DNA of 64,000 nucleotides, from assembly GCA_030704615.1 (NCBI GenBank), contig CM060732.1, forward strand, positions 45,921,053 to 45,985,052. The letters run 5' to 3'. Shown piece after piece: positions 12,734 through 22,719 of this stretch. Position 1 is the stretch's first letter. Each line of letters opens with the position of its first letter. The DNA comes from Takakia lepidozioides (taxonomy: Eukaryota; Streptophyta; Takakiopsida; Takakiales; Takakiaceae). Position numbers and translations under genes: made by a program. The notes beneath the pieces were generated by a model. That model was not told where the DNA came from and made no database searches. It saw only the letters and a program-made list of their open reading frames with translations.

Positions 12734-12990
12734 TTAACACTCGCTTCTCATTGTTGAATAATTGGAAGTTTAAGGCTCACGTGTGAGCCAAGCAGCGGGC
12801 CATGCACGGACGTCGGGGGCCCCGGGTGGCCCCGCCGCGACCCATGACCTGGCCCGGGTGGGTCTGCCATGAGCATGGGTCTACCGCCAGGTATGGTCCG
12901 CTGCGAGACTCAGCCCAGGTAGGTCTGCCCCGAGGTATACTCTGCCGCGAGGTAGGGTGACCCTATGCAGCATTGGGGCTGACTACGGCT
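12734..12990. repeat. GC-rich dispersed repeat flanking the retrotransposon (left)
   Basis: The stretch around TTTAAGGCTCACGTGTGAGC and the following GCGGGCCATGCACGGACGTC block recurs inverted at about 23030-23115. The rest holds imperfect GGTCTGCC/CAGGTA repeats; the right-hand copy has similar but rearranged GGTCTGCTC repeats. It is a dispersed repeat of unknown class. Confidence 0.6.
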
Positions 12991-13019
12991 GTTTTGTAGA
13001 TTAAGACATAAAAAAAATG

Positions 13020-13105
13020 TGTCGTGCATCTAAGCATCGTGCCACAACATACATCGTTGTCCAACCACACTTCCTAGCATATAGTCCTAGAAAGCCACGC
13101 CACAA
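13020..13105. repeat. 86-bp direct repeat, outer copy
   Basis: This 86-bp segment is repeated at 13456-13541 with two visible mismatches. The two copies bracket the left LTR (13106-13453). The inner copy belongs to the retrotransposon interior; the outer copy lies just beyond the LTR, which is unexpected for a simple insertion. Confidence 0.85.
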
Positions 13106-13453
13106 TGATACGGAAATGGTGAAAAGAGGAGAAACCACTCTATCACGTTATATAAGTCAAGCCAATGGCACCTTTGCTAAAGGACTCCACCATACAGACC
13201 TCACCCACTCTCCATCTCAAGTACTAGAGCTATGGCGGCGAGAGAGGCCTCGGGATGCTCGACTAGAAGAAGACGAGCATGCCTACGTCTCACGTGGAGA
13301 TAACCTCCCCACGTCCCAAGTGAGGTTCGTCACCTCACTTGGCACATGGAACCAAATGACGTCCCAATGCCAACAAAATACAAATATAAATGTATAATGT
13401 CCTAATTAGCTAGAAATAACTATTTCTAACGAATCACAAACAAAACCATGACA
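13106..13453 (-). repeat. 3' LTR
   Basis: On the element strand it begins TGTCATGG and ends CCGTATCA, the standard TG...CA. It matches 22448-22710 over its length except for about 85 extra bases near 13235-13320. That extra block is missing from the other LTR, at the GAGCTATAGTGAGG junction, by deletion there or insertion here. Confidence 0.92.
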
Positions 13454-13779
13454 GCTGTCGTGCACCTAAGCATCGTGCCACAACATACATCGCTGTCCAA
13501 CCACACTTCCTAGCATATAGTCCTAGAAAGCCACGCCACAATCGCCCCCCTAGCTGGTGATTAGGTCCCTCTAACACCGGATTGCTTGCAAGTATCCACC
13601 CCAATAAGATCATCGTTTGGTCTTCAATCGCACAAGTCCCAACACCTGAAGTCGATAGATCAAGAGGTCGGGTGCAAATGTAGCCCCATCGTTAGTCGCC
13701 TTTATGCAATCCATGATCTTCATTTGAGTATCCACGGCATTGAAACCCCACTAGCTAGACCTTGGATCACTTGTCCGCC

Positions 13780-14051
13780 TCACCATTGTCATGCCCACTA
13801 CCTCTGTCCAAGGCATCATGGACACAACCATTCTCCGATAGGAACCTCCTCAAGTGGCGGTGTCAAGCATCCCGTGTGCCACCCCTTGAGCATTTGTCAC
13901 ACACCAACATGGTTGCGGCGCCACCAGCATGCCCACATAGCATGCAACGCAACCCTGTAGGTACCACTGCAAGGTTGGGATCTATCATCTCATCCACATG
14001 TGGAAGGTGACATGGCGCACAATTGCGCTTGTTGTGTTGGATGAGGCACAA
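13780..14051 (-). pseudogene. PHD finger domain of the retrotransposon Pol (frameshifted)
   Basis: The frame reads CMLCGHAGGAATMLVCDKC, then after a one-base loss near 13869 continues with Trp-His-x-Gly-Cys, LTPPLEEVPIGEWLC and a final Cys. That is a C4HC3 zinc ligand set typical of PHD fingers, which bind histone H3 tails. A Trp-to-TGA stop (13816-13818) interrupts the final Cys-Pro-Trp-Cys. It lies directly after a truncated integrase N-terminal segment. The role inferred is chromatin targeting of the integration complex. Confidence 0.8.
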
Positions 14052-14319
14052 TCCTCACTCGTCCATCCTCCCATACCCGGAGTAGGTGAGTCCCCTCCCA
14101 CTTGAACCTCTTGGCTCGTTGTAGGACCCGATATCTCTCCTTAGCAGTCACACTGGCTGCTGTCTCTCCGGTACGAAGGTATGCCAACACCGCTGCATCT
14201 TCATGCACATCCTTAGCACCACCAAACTCCTCACTAGTCTCTGGATCGTCATGCACGCTATCTACATGACCAATCGCATGGGATAGACCAGCTTGAGCTC
14301 CCATTGCTAGAATGCACAA
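14052..14319 (-). pseudogene. Pol linker and truncated integrase zinc-binding start
   Basis: The segment has a KERYRVLQRAKRFKWEG stretch followed by LLRVWEDGRVRIVPHP, the usual lead-in to a Gypsy integrase. A short IVRHV-like start of the HHCC zinc finger follows in another frame, then the sequence jumps to the PHD finger. No catalytic D,D-35-E core is present, so the integrase appears deleted. Confidence 0.7.
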
Positions 14320-14337
14320 AAAGGCCGATGCATGTCA

Positions 14338-14825
14338 TCATGGCACCATCTCCTCATCCGTCTCACCATGCCACCGAGCTCCAATATCATCATGCTCGCT
14401 CGTGCATGGATTACGACTCAATCTATCTATATCCCGATTGACAATATCGGCTCGATGCACCACCTGAAAGTCGTACTCTTGAAGCATAAGTGCCACCGTG
14501 CAAGCTTCCATGTAAGCTTGTCTGACTCCATCAACCACTTCAATGGTTGGTGATCCGTGACAAGGGTGAAGAGATTGCCATAGAGGTAGCATCTGAAATG
14601 TGCCACTGCCCATACCGCAGCTAGACACTCCCCTTCATAGGAACTATACTTTGCCTCGGCATCATTGTTCGAGCGGCTAGCATATGCCACTACGAACTCT
14701 CTTCCCTCATCATCCACATGTGTGAGCACTGCTCCAATCCCCAGCATACTCCAATCCATATATAGCTGGAAATGCCGCCTCCGAATAGGCCGCCTCAGAA
14801 TAGGTGCAGAAGTCAATCGAGCCAT
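14338..14825 (-). pseudogene. RNase H domain of Gypsy Pol (frameshifted)
   Basis: RNase H removes RNA from the RNA-DNA hybrid. Catalytic-region motifs are visible: LYMDWSMLGIGAVLTH (Asp), YEGECLAAVWAV (Glu) and LVTDHQPLKW (Asp). After a frame change it finishes with MLQEYDFQVVHR and DRLSRNPC. The piece is continuous with the reverse transcriptase thumb upstream. Confidence 0.9.
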
Positions 14826-14829
14826 GAGT

Positions 14830-16223
14830 TCCTCAAATGCTTCCTCCTACTCCTCCTTCCACTGCCACTCCTGATCCACCTTGGTCAACTTGGTAAGAGC
14901 CTTTGCAATGCTATTAAATCCCTTGACAAACCGTCAATAGTAGTTTGCCAATTCCATGAAAGCACGAACTCTGCTCACATCCATGGGACGTGGAATGCAT
15001 GCAATGGCCTCCACCTTTGTCTGTTGAATACCCAATCCTCCAGGGTATATTATGTGGCCCAGTTACTCAATCTGATTATGGAAGAACTTGCACTTAAGGG
15101 GTGTAGTTTCAACCCGTGCGCTCTCAAGCGCTCAAACACCACCTGAAGGTGTCTCTTATGCTCCTCAACCGTAGCACTAAAGACGATGATGTCATCAATG
15201 TAGCACCGGGCGAAGTCTAGCCCCGCGAGAATCCTATCCATGACCCTTTGAAACTCTGCAGGAGCATTCTTCAACCCAAACGGTAAGAACCGCCATTGGT
15301 ACAAACAATCCTTCCCATGTTGGTCAATCCCCCAGAATGCCGTCTTTTGCTTGTCAGCCTCTTTGATTGGGCAACTGGTGGTAACCGGATCGCAAGTCCA
15401 ATGTGCTAAACACCTTTGCATGCCCAATGGCATCAAAGATCTCCTCTGGAGTTGGCATGGCATATCTATCGGACTTAGTCTGACGGTTCACAGGACGATA
15501 GTCCCCACACATCCTTCTTTCTGTCCAATTGCCATAGATATCCTTCTTAGCTGGCATCACCGTTGCCGAGGCATACTCCCCGTCTGACAATTCCACCAAT
15601 CCAGCTTCAAACAACTTCATAGTCCGTGACTGGATCAATGACTTCTCCATGTCACTATACCGGTAGGGCCTTCGAAAGATTGGCGTGTCACTTGCCAAAT
15701 CAATACGAATCTCCTGACCCTTCAAACTCCCCAAATCCTTCAAACCGAAGGCAAAGCAATTTCTATAAGCCCTTAGAAATCGCTTGATCCTCCGTCTCTC
15801 TCCTCCGGTGACTGTAGGTCCAACATCTGGTTCCCAATTGTCCTCATTGACTGCAACCTTGGGTACACCAGGCTTGGAGGTAGGAGACAAATCCTTTGGT
15901 TGCTAGATAGCAACCTCTTAGGCCTTGTCCGCCCAATCTGACTGTGGCGTAGCCTCCACTTGCTCCGCCATAGCCACCTTGAGAACATCCTCTGAGCAAG
16001 AAACATTCTCAGCCTCTTCAAAAACCTTGGCCACCTTGGCCTCCAACTGATCCTCAGTCCATGGCTCTCCCCACTCCTCATATTGCTGCTTGAGAGATCC
16101 AATGACTCTCTCTTTGCGCATCTTATCCCACATCTGCCATGGGTGTTTGCAACCCACGATCATGTGCTCGCCCCCACTCATTGCCTCAACCGTCCCGGTT
16201 GGCAGAGAGGATGCACCATCCAA
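14830..16223 (-). pseudogene. Reverse transcriptase domain of Gypsy Pol (broken)
   Basis: After a linker (16223-15921) there are two in-frame stops (15918-15920 and 15903-15905), then the palm region: MCGDYRPVNRQT, FSTLDLRSGYHQLP. A frameshift near 15375 follows, then WRFLPFGLKNAPAEFQRVMD, and CYIDDIIVFS holding the YxDD catalytic motif near 15192-15203. The thumb (RAFMELANYYRRFVKGFN) lies near 14930-14975 in another frame. It copies element RNA into DNA in intact relatives. Confidence 0.93.
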
Positions 16224-16269
16224 TGGGAGTGTAGAGCAGTCATCAATGCTTGCAATCTCCGTTGCTCAG

Positions 16270-17890
16270 CCATGCACAAGCCAATTATCCATGTCAAGCA
16301 ATTTAAATCCATTGCTTGACCCAACACTTGGCGGCGTGATGCCTCTGACAGAGCAAGCACATCTGTAGTGCCAGTGGCAAATCCCATTGCTCGCTCTCGC
16401 TCATCCGCATTGGGCTCCACCAATTGCTATAGCACACTGTCCCAAATCAATCCAGGACCATTGTCTCGGAAAGCATGAGACAAAGGAAAGCTCATGAGCG
16501 TAGGCAAGGCCGCACGTGGCTGCCCCACTCGATTGACCACTGCTAGAGGTAGACGATCATCATGTCGCACTCTCTGTGGTTGCCTCCCTTGGTCCAAAAT
16601 GCGCTCAACCGTGAGATTGGGTGGCCGTTGAATGGAATCGTATGCTCTCTTGAGCAGCTCTGGTGGTGCAAGATTGGTCCACCACAATCGAGGTCGATGT
16701 GCGCGTGATCCCACCGCTGCTGCATCCAATAGCACCGCCAATCCAATCCAAGACCGTACCTGATGCACACTGGCCATAACCCTGGCCCGAGAATCCCCCA
16801 TAAGAAGAACATTCTCCAAGATATAGCCTAGAGGTTGCACTTGCCTCGTCTGCAAGTTCCGCACCACTCGCAACATCTCCCAAAATAAATGTGATCGTGC
16901 ATCATGCAAGCCATTCCCATGACATGTGGGAGAGTGTCCTTGGCAAGGCCATCCGGCTATCACCAAGTCAATGGAACCATGCCGATCCAAATCGTCTGCC
17001 CCCAACAAGGTAATGTCTGCTGGCAAAGCCTTTTGATACCCTTGAATTGCTGAGAGAGACAACAACTCAGGATACTGGTGTGCGAGCAAGGCAATGTGGT
17101 GCATAGAAATACGCCGAGTTATCTCATCCTTCTCTACATACAAGTCCTTGCGTACTTTAATCCCTGCTTGCAACAAACCTGCAAGCCCAGTGCTCATGTC
17201 TCCAAATAGATCTAGCAAGCAAATCTCTGAGTCAGGTGGTTGCCAGGTAATGGGCACCGTGTCCAAAAGAGCTAACTTAGGAGGTCCAGGTGATGTCACT
17301 GAACTCCCTTCACTCATCAATGGAAAGGCCTCCTGCCATGCTTGGTGCACACACTCGCCTGCTACTCGATGCAAATTCCCAACCGTACCCCACAGTGGAA
17401 TATGCACAGGCACATGAGGAAGCAAATCAGCCTTGTATACCAATTGTTTGTCCTCATTAGGTGATGGCCTATCATCTGCATGGCTATTGCCCTCCAAGAG
17501 CTCACCACCCCAAGCCACTACCCCTGAAAATGCAGCCAATGTGGACATCATGTTCCTATGATCCACCGCTACATTCCCAATAAACCGCATTGGGAGCAGT
17601 GCATGTCGGCCATCTCCTGACTGCCATTCCGGCCTGTAGGATGTCGTTTCCTCCCAAAAGTCCAAAGTGAATCCCATGGGGTATAACACCGCCCCACCAA
17701 CAAGCGCATCATAAGACATCGCGTCCGTAACAATGGCTTTAGCTCTCATGACTGAGCCGTCCGTAGGATGATCCGGCTGCAATCGAATGAAGAGCTCATG
17801 GCGTGTAATCCCTCGTGCCTTCTCTGAACCTTCCAAAGATGTTTGAATTTGGAAAGGGCAAAGCTCCAAATCTGTCTCTGTAAGGCCCAA
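16270..17890 (-). pseudogene. C5 cytosine DNA methyltransferase domain fused in Pol, preceded by protease C-terminus
   Basis: A 487-codon frame ends at a TAG (16427-16429) and continues in the same frame to about 16270. Residues 1-130 look like the C-terminal part of the protease region (DALVGGAVLYPMGF). The methyltransferase follows: motif I LLDLFGDMSTGLAGLLQAGI near residue 223; motif IV DLVIAGWPCQGHS with catalytic Cys 316; motif VI ILENVLLMGDSR near 358; motif VIII GSRAHRPRLWW near 396; and after the stop ERERAMGF plus LGQAMDLNCLTW, resembling motifs IX-X. These enzymes transfer methyl from S-adenosylmethionine to cytosine C5. The motif I glycine pattern (FGDMSTG) is slightly atypical. 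The stop would remove motif X from this copy. Confidence 0.9.
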
Positions 17891-18630
17891 GCTCTGCTCT
17901 TCCCAGCATCAATGGCTGTGCTCCCGAGTCCAACAAGACCCGTAGTGGCCTATACCTCCTCCCAGCTGGGCCACCCAACTGAAACACATCATCCTGATTG
18001 TCCACCAAGACTACCCCAGGAGTCACCATACTACGCTCAATGGCTGGTTTAGCTGGCAATTCCTGCAACCTTGCAACTGCTGTTTGCCATGGTGCAGCTG
18101 TGGCTGTCTTCACCCTTGAGTCCAGGGCATCCATGCACTGCACATTATCCGCTATCCCCGTAGATAGTGCCGATGCATCACCACTCTCACAGAGTCTAGT
18201 TGCTAGTCTGAACACAGCAGTTGGCCGAATCCCCGGCATTGCAATGGTCATTGCAGAAAACAATGGAGCTTGGCAAATAGCCGTAGCCGCCCCCAACAAT
18301 GTACTGGCTGCACCTTGCTTTGTAGCACCACCCACTGGAATTTCCCGAGCCATACCAACTCTCCCCACTGGCACTCGTGACTCTACCTCTGACACACTGG
18401 GGCGAGTGGGTACCATCGATGGCGTAGTTGGCACTGTCTCAGCCAATGTGAAAGACTGTGGAAGCCTTGTCTGTCGACTTGCTCTCCCCTTTTGTGGATC
18501 AAAATCCACATCCCCTCCTCTTGGCTCAGGAGCACGAGTTGCTGCTCGAGTGACAGTAGCTGCAGAGTTCATATGCAATGGTCCTGCGAGTGCGGCTCCA
18601 CACACGAAGCCCATACCAATCTGGTATTCC
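17796..18630 (-). pseudogene. Retroviral-type aspartic protease region
   Basis: The minus frame starting upstream at 18713 contains RPLRVLLDSGAQPLMLG near 17897-17945, the Asp-Ser-Gly active site of a retropepsin. It then shifts frame into the 17890 frame, where the fold continues. The first 200 residues are low-complexity linker. Retropepsins mature Gag and Pol. Confidence 0.8.
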
Positions 18631-19053
18631 CTAAGGCATAGGAGGTTGTGTAGGTGGGGCTTGAACCTCAGGCCTTGGAGCTGGCGCAACATGAGTAGTG
18701 GCCATGGTAGCAAGACGTTGCTCTAGCTGGGCAAGTCTATCCACCATGCCTTGGTCATGACCTTGACCTTGACCTTGTGCTCCTTGGTTTTGGTTACGAC
18801 CTCCACCGCAACCTCTGCCTCCTCTACCTCTCTGGACTACATTGCCTCGTCCTCGGCCACCATTGTTCCCTTGGAACTGGCCTGGCCGTAGCTCAGGATG
18901 CAAGTCATAACAATGGGCCTCCTCATGCCCATACTTGCTACAATGCCCACACTGTAGTTGTATAGGCTGTGCCTGTGCCGACCCTTTGCCTCTCTCCGGG
19001 CAATCTCTCTTAACATGGGGTCCTCCACAATCCCAACATGTCACACCTGACTG
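18631..19053 (-). pseudogene. Nucleocapsid zinc knuckles of Gag
   Basis: There are two CCHC knuckles with Cys-x2-Cys-x4-His-x4-Cys spacing: CWDCGGPHVKRDC and CGHCSKYGHEEAHC. A Gly/Arg/Gln-rich basic tail follows, which would bind nucleic acid. The frame is the same as Gag upstream, from which it is separated by two stops (19105-19107 TGA, 19054-19056 TAG), so it was one protein. Confidence 0.92.
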
Positions 19054-19104
19054 CTATTGGCCTGAGAATGAAGGAAGTGACCTCTGCAATTGAGATTCTT
19101 TCTG

Positions 19105-20133
19105 TCATTCCCTGGGCTTCGCCTGAGCCCCTTTGTTGCCTTGAGCACATTGGGGTAGTGGTTGTTGTTGGCTAGGAGCCCCACTTCGTTGTGTCTCCTT
19201 ACCAAATCCCACCATGATCACTTGCTCCTCCACCATATTGAGCTTTATCCGCTCTGCCAGCCAAAACACGTTTGCTAAGGTAGGTTGGTCCACTTGTCGG
19301 AGAGTTGCATCCCGCACCCTTCTCCTTAGCTCCTTGTCCAATATCCCATACCAGAATTGGACTGCTTGAGCTTCCGTAACCCCTTGGGTTACATTTATCA
19401 ATCGCCTCATGCGCGTGTAAGCCTCTCTCAAACTCTCAGTAGGCTTGCGCTGGAACTCTTGCAAGCTCCGCAATTTCTCCGTCCTTATTCCCTGGTAGTT
19501 TCTCCTCAAGTCCTCGAAGAACTCCACAACTGGGTTAAAGGCAGGCACGGGTGCTGGTGCTACAGCAGGAGCTTGAGTGGATTTCCCAGCTCCATCTTTA
19601 CCTGTCCCACTACTAGTGCTTGCAGTTGGGGATGTTGGTATAGCTGCTGGTGTCGCCACTGCCCTTGTGCCTCTAGTGATGGAGATATAGTCAGGTGACC
19701 AATATTGTCGCCACTCCTCAATCTCCACCTCATTTCCCCGTCTAAACTCATGGTAGTCATCCACAGGCGGCCCCTCAAGGTGCTGAAACAGCCTCTTCCA
19801 CGCCATAAAAAACGTAAACAGTTGTGGATTGTGCATCTGCTGCAAATCACACCAACTATCAAACTCTTGTATGAAATCATCAAGCTCGATGGTGCCCACA
19901 GCTCCCGAGTACCGACGTGGCCCCTTGGTAGCTCCATACATTTCCTCCATCGTATCCCACAACAATGGCACGGAAATGGCTTGCACCCTCGGCGAGATTC
20001 CTCCTAACTCTGAGTCTGAACCTTCCTCAGAAGACACTGAAGGTGAAGGTGGCCTAAACCACACACCTCGTCTTGTATACCCACTAGTATCGCTGGTGCT
20101 CGTACCGGCACTCTCCTCAGCAACTGGTGGCAC
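19105..20133 (-). pseudogene. Gag (capsid) protein of the Gypsy element
   Basis: This 342-residue frame starts with an ATG at 20133. It has an acidic N terminus and a capsid-type core with FFEDLRRNYQGIRTEKLRSL and FQRKPTESLREAYTRMRRL, typical of the retrotransposon Gag domain. The frame is open up to a TGA, 17 codons before a second stop, after which the zinc knuckles resume in frame. It builds the virus-like particle in intact copies. Confidence 0.88.
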
Positions 20134-22447
20134 CTCCGTGATGAAAACTCACACTCAAACCAGCTATCAACTTGTTTATAATCCCCCTTTCCACAAGGTA
20201 ACCGGATAGAGAACCTATTGCGGCTTATGGTTTGGAATACTAGGTTCCTAACCTGAACCTGCACCTGCACATGCATCCACCGCAAGCACTCCTATGGTCT
20301 GCTGGTCATCAACCCAGCCTCACCATATAAGAAACAATGATGGTATGCTGGTCATCACCCCAGCCTCACCACTGACAACATGCTCTAGGGTTGACCGGCC
20401 ACAATATTTCCGGCACAACCACCTATAAAAGTAAGCGCCCAAACCAAACTAGCATGGCGCACAGTCAAGCATGCATGTGTGGGAAGAGGATCCAAACACA
20501 GGAAACTCAAACAACAACACCTCCCACACCTTAAATCAATCGATCTCCTTGCGGTTCCAATAAACCTGCAAGATGGTCAAGTCTCTATCCAAACTAGCTT
20601 TGTCTCCGCTTACGGAAAAGCTTTGGCCTACAAGAATGATGGAAGACTATAGAGAATGGAAGCTAAAGCAATCTCTAAGCCCATAATGCTCTCATCCCAT
20701 TACTCCCCCTATCTTCACACTCACTCTTGCTCAAGCAATAGATAAAACTATCCTTAAAGAACCTCTCAAATAACTCTCAAGAGCCCTCAAATTATTGCCA
20801 TGAACTTCTGAAATCTGCCCTCAATCAGCCCCTCACATAGACCCACCGAGGTTCAAGAAGTTTGCAAACTTGGACTCCAAACAGTCCACCAAAAAGCCCT
20901 AGGCGCTCGCCAATTAGTGGCCTCCAAGGTCTCCAACCAGCCCTCACAATGGCTCCACAAGCCTGCCCAATATGGCCTCCAAGGACCTCCTAGAGTCCTC
21001 CAAACAACCCTTAAGAAGCTCCACAAATCTGCCAAGTATTGGCCTCCAAGGACCTCCAACAGTCCTCCAACAACCTGTAAGAAGCTCCTCAAATCTGCCA
21101 AGTATTGGCCTCCAAGGACCTCCAACAGTCCTCCAACAACCCTTAAGAAGCTCCTCAAATCTGCCAAGTATTGGCCTCCAAGGACCTCCAATCGTCCTCC
21201 AACCAGCCCTCACAATGCTCCACAAGCCTGCAAAACATTGGCCTCAAAGGACCCCAAATAGTCATTCAAACAGCCCCAAGCAGGCTCCACAAGCCTGCAA
21301 GATATTAGCTTCAATAGACCCCAAATAGTCCTCAAAGCAATAGCCCCAATAGACCTAGTATTGGCCCCAATACCCCAAATAGTCCTCAAACAAGCCCCCA
21401 GAAGGCTCCAAAAGTATCCACAGTCAGTCGTTTTTTCATCCGTCACTGCCAAATCTCATCCAAAACCGCGATTTCTCATCCGCAGGTCCGATATTTCATC
21501 CACCACGATAGTTCATCCGTCGGTGCGATATTTCATCCGCTGGCAAAGTTTCATCCGTCGCCGTGATTTTTCATCCGATGGCACGATAGTTCATCCGCTG
21601 CAACCGATTCTCATCCAGGAGAGCCGATTTTCATCCACTGGCTCAATGGTGGTGCTCCCAACTCTGGGACAATGTTCCCACGAGTTCCCAAGGAGTTCAC
21701 ACGCGTTCCCAAGCTAGGGTTTGCGCCGCTTTGCCTCTGCGATTGTTGCAACGAGCTATGGCTTCTATGGAGCAACCAGAGGTGCTGTTCTTGGTTTCTT
21801 GAGCATCAATAGACCACCAAGAGTGCCTCTAACCCACTGAGCAAGCTATTTGCCACACAACAAGCTCTCTTTCTCTATAGAACTTATTGAAACAAACATA
21901 GAACAAGCTATTGAGCTTCCTATGACATACCCTCTTCTAGCCATCGCATGCACTCATAGTGCTTCATTCTATGGCCATAGTGCACCTCTTAAAGCTCCTA
22001 ATCCAGCCCTGCACTTGCCACTTCCATAGACATGCTCTTCCCAAGCTTGGGATTGAAACCCCAACTCAAAGCATGCTCTACAAATACATTATTCTGCCCC
22101 AAAGAGAAATCAGATGTCTACCTCCACTCATAGCTCTCCTAAGCTTGAAGTTGAAAGCTGAAACCATGCACCACACATGCACCGCTTGCTTCCTTAACAC
22201 CCGAGCTCTTCTTGAACTCCTCAAACCCTGCAACACTTGCAAAACAAGAGCTTCTTTACAAGCTTCAAACTTTCCAATGGGGCTCTTCTTGAAGACCTCC
22301 TCTTGTACATAAACACCACAAGACTTTCTTCTTGCAAACCCTACAACACCTTGTAACTTAAGAGTTATCTATCAAGCTCTCTTCCACACACAAGTGCTAA
22401 CTATGCTAACACTTTGCACTCATAGATGTAAGCAGGTCTTTTTCTAG
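20134..22447 (-). repeat. Retrotransposon leader with two tandem arrays
   Basis: This 2.3-kb untranslated leader lies between the 5' LTR and Gag. It holds a 66-bp tandem array at about 20945-21230 (core GCCAAGTATTGGCCTCCAAG at 21031, 21097, 21163, with decayed units on both sides). A second array at 21436-21645 has eleven CATCC-anchored units of about 17-20 bp. Frames that appear open here follow from the 66-bp (22-codon) period and are not coding. Confidence 0.8.
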
Positions 22448-22710
22448 TGATACGGAAATAGTGAAAAGAGGAGAAACTACTCTATCACATTATATAAGTC
22501 AAGCCAATGGTACCTTTGCTAAAGAACTCCACCATACAGACCTCACCCACTCTCCATCTCAAGTACTAGAGCTATAGTGAGGTTCGCCACCTCACTTGAC
22601 ACATGGAACCAAATAAAGTTCCAATGCTAACAAAATACAAATATAAATGTATAATGTCCTAATTAGCTAGAAATAACTATTTCTAACTAATCACAAACAA
22701 AACCATGACA
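22448..22710 (-). repeat. 5' LTR
   Basis: On the element strand it begins TGTCATGG and ends CCGTATCA. It is 263 bp against 348 bp for the other LTR because of one internal block. Many C/T and A/G differences from the 3' LTR indicate an old insertion. Confidence 0.92.
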
Positions 22711-22719
22711 AATGTTAGG

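Larger units (their letters stand above)
13106..22710 (-). mobile_element. Ty3/Gypsy LTR retrotransposon encoding a DNA methyltransferase and PHD finger (defective)
   Basis: The element reads on the minus strand from the 5' LTR (22448-22710) to the 3' LTR (13106-13453). Order: repeat-rich leader, Gag, two CCHC knuckles, aspartic protease, C5 cytosine methyltransferase, reverse transcriptase, RNase H, integrase N-terminal stub, PHD finger. Protease, reverse transcriptase and RNase H are of Ty3/Gypsy type. The coding region is broken by stops near 19106, 19055, 16428, 15919 and 15904 and by several frameshifts, and the integrase core is missing. No target-site duplication was found. The body just inside the 5' LTR does not match the common initiator-tRNA primer site. 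Confidence 0.93.

Noticed and set aside
13017-13397. 126-codon plus frame
   Set aside because: It runs across the LTR on the non-coding strand.
16427-17890. Bacterial contamination or restriction-modification methyltransferase
   Set aside because: The methyltransferase is in frame with a Gypsy protease region and followed by a Gypsy reverse transcriptase on the same strand.
17998-18726. Long plus-strand open frame of 242 codons
   Set aside because: It is the shadow of the retrotransposon protease-linker frame on the minus strand and has no family resemblance.
20917-21328. Pro/Ser/Leu-rich proteins of 110-118 codons
   Set aside because: Open frames on both strands are created by the 66-bp tandem repeat.
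21436-21645. CRISPR-like regular short repeats
   Set aside because: The genome is eukaryotic, spacing varies, the anchor is only about 5-8 bases, and the array lies in a retrotransposon leader.
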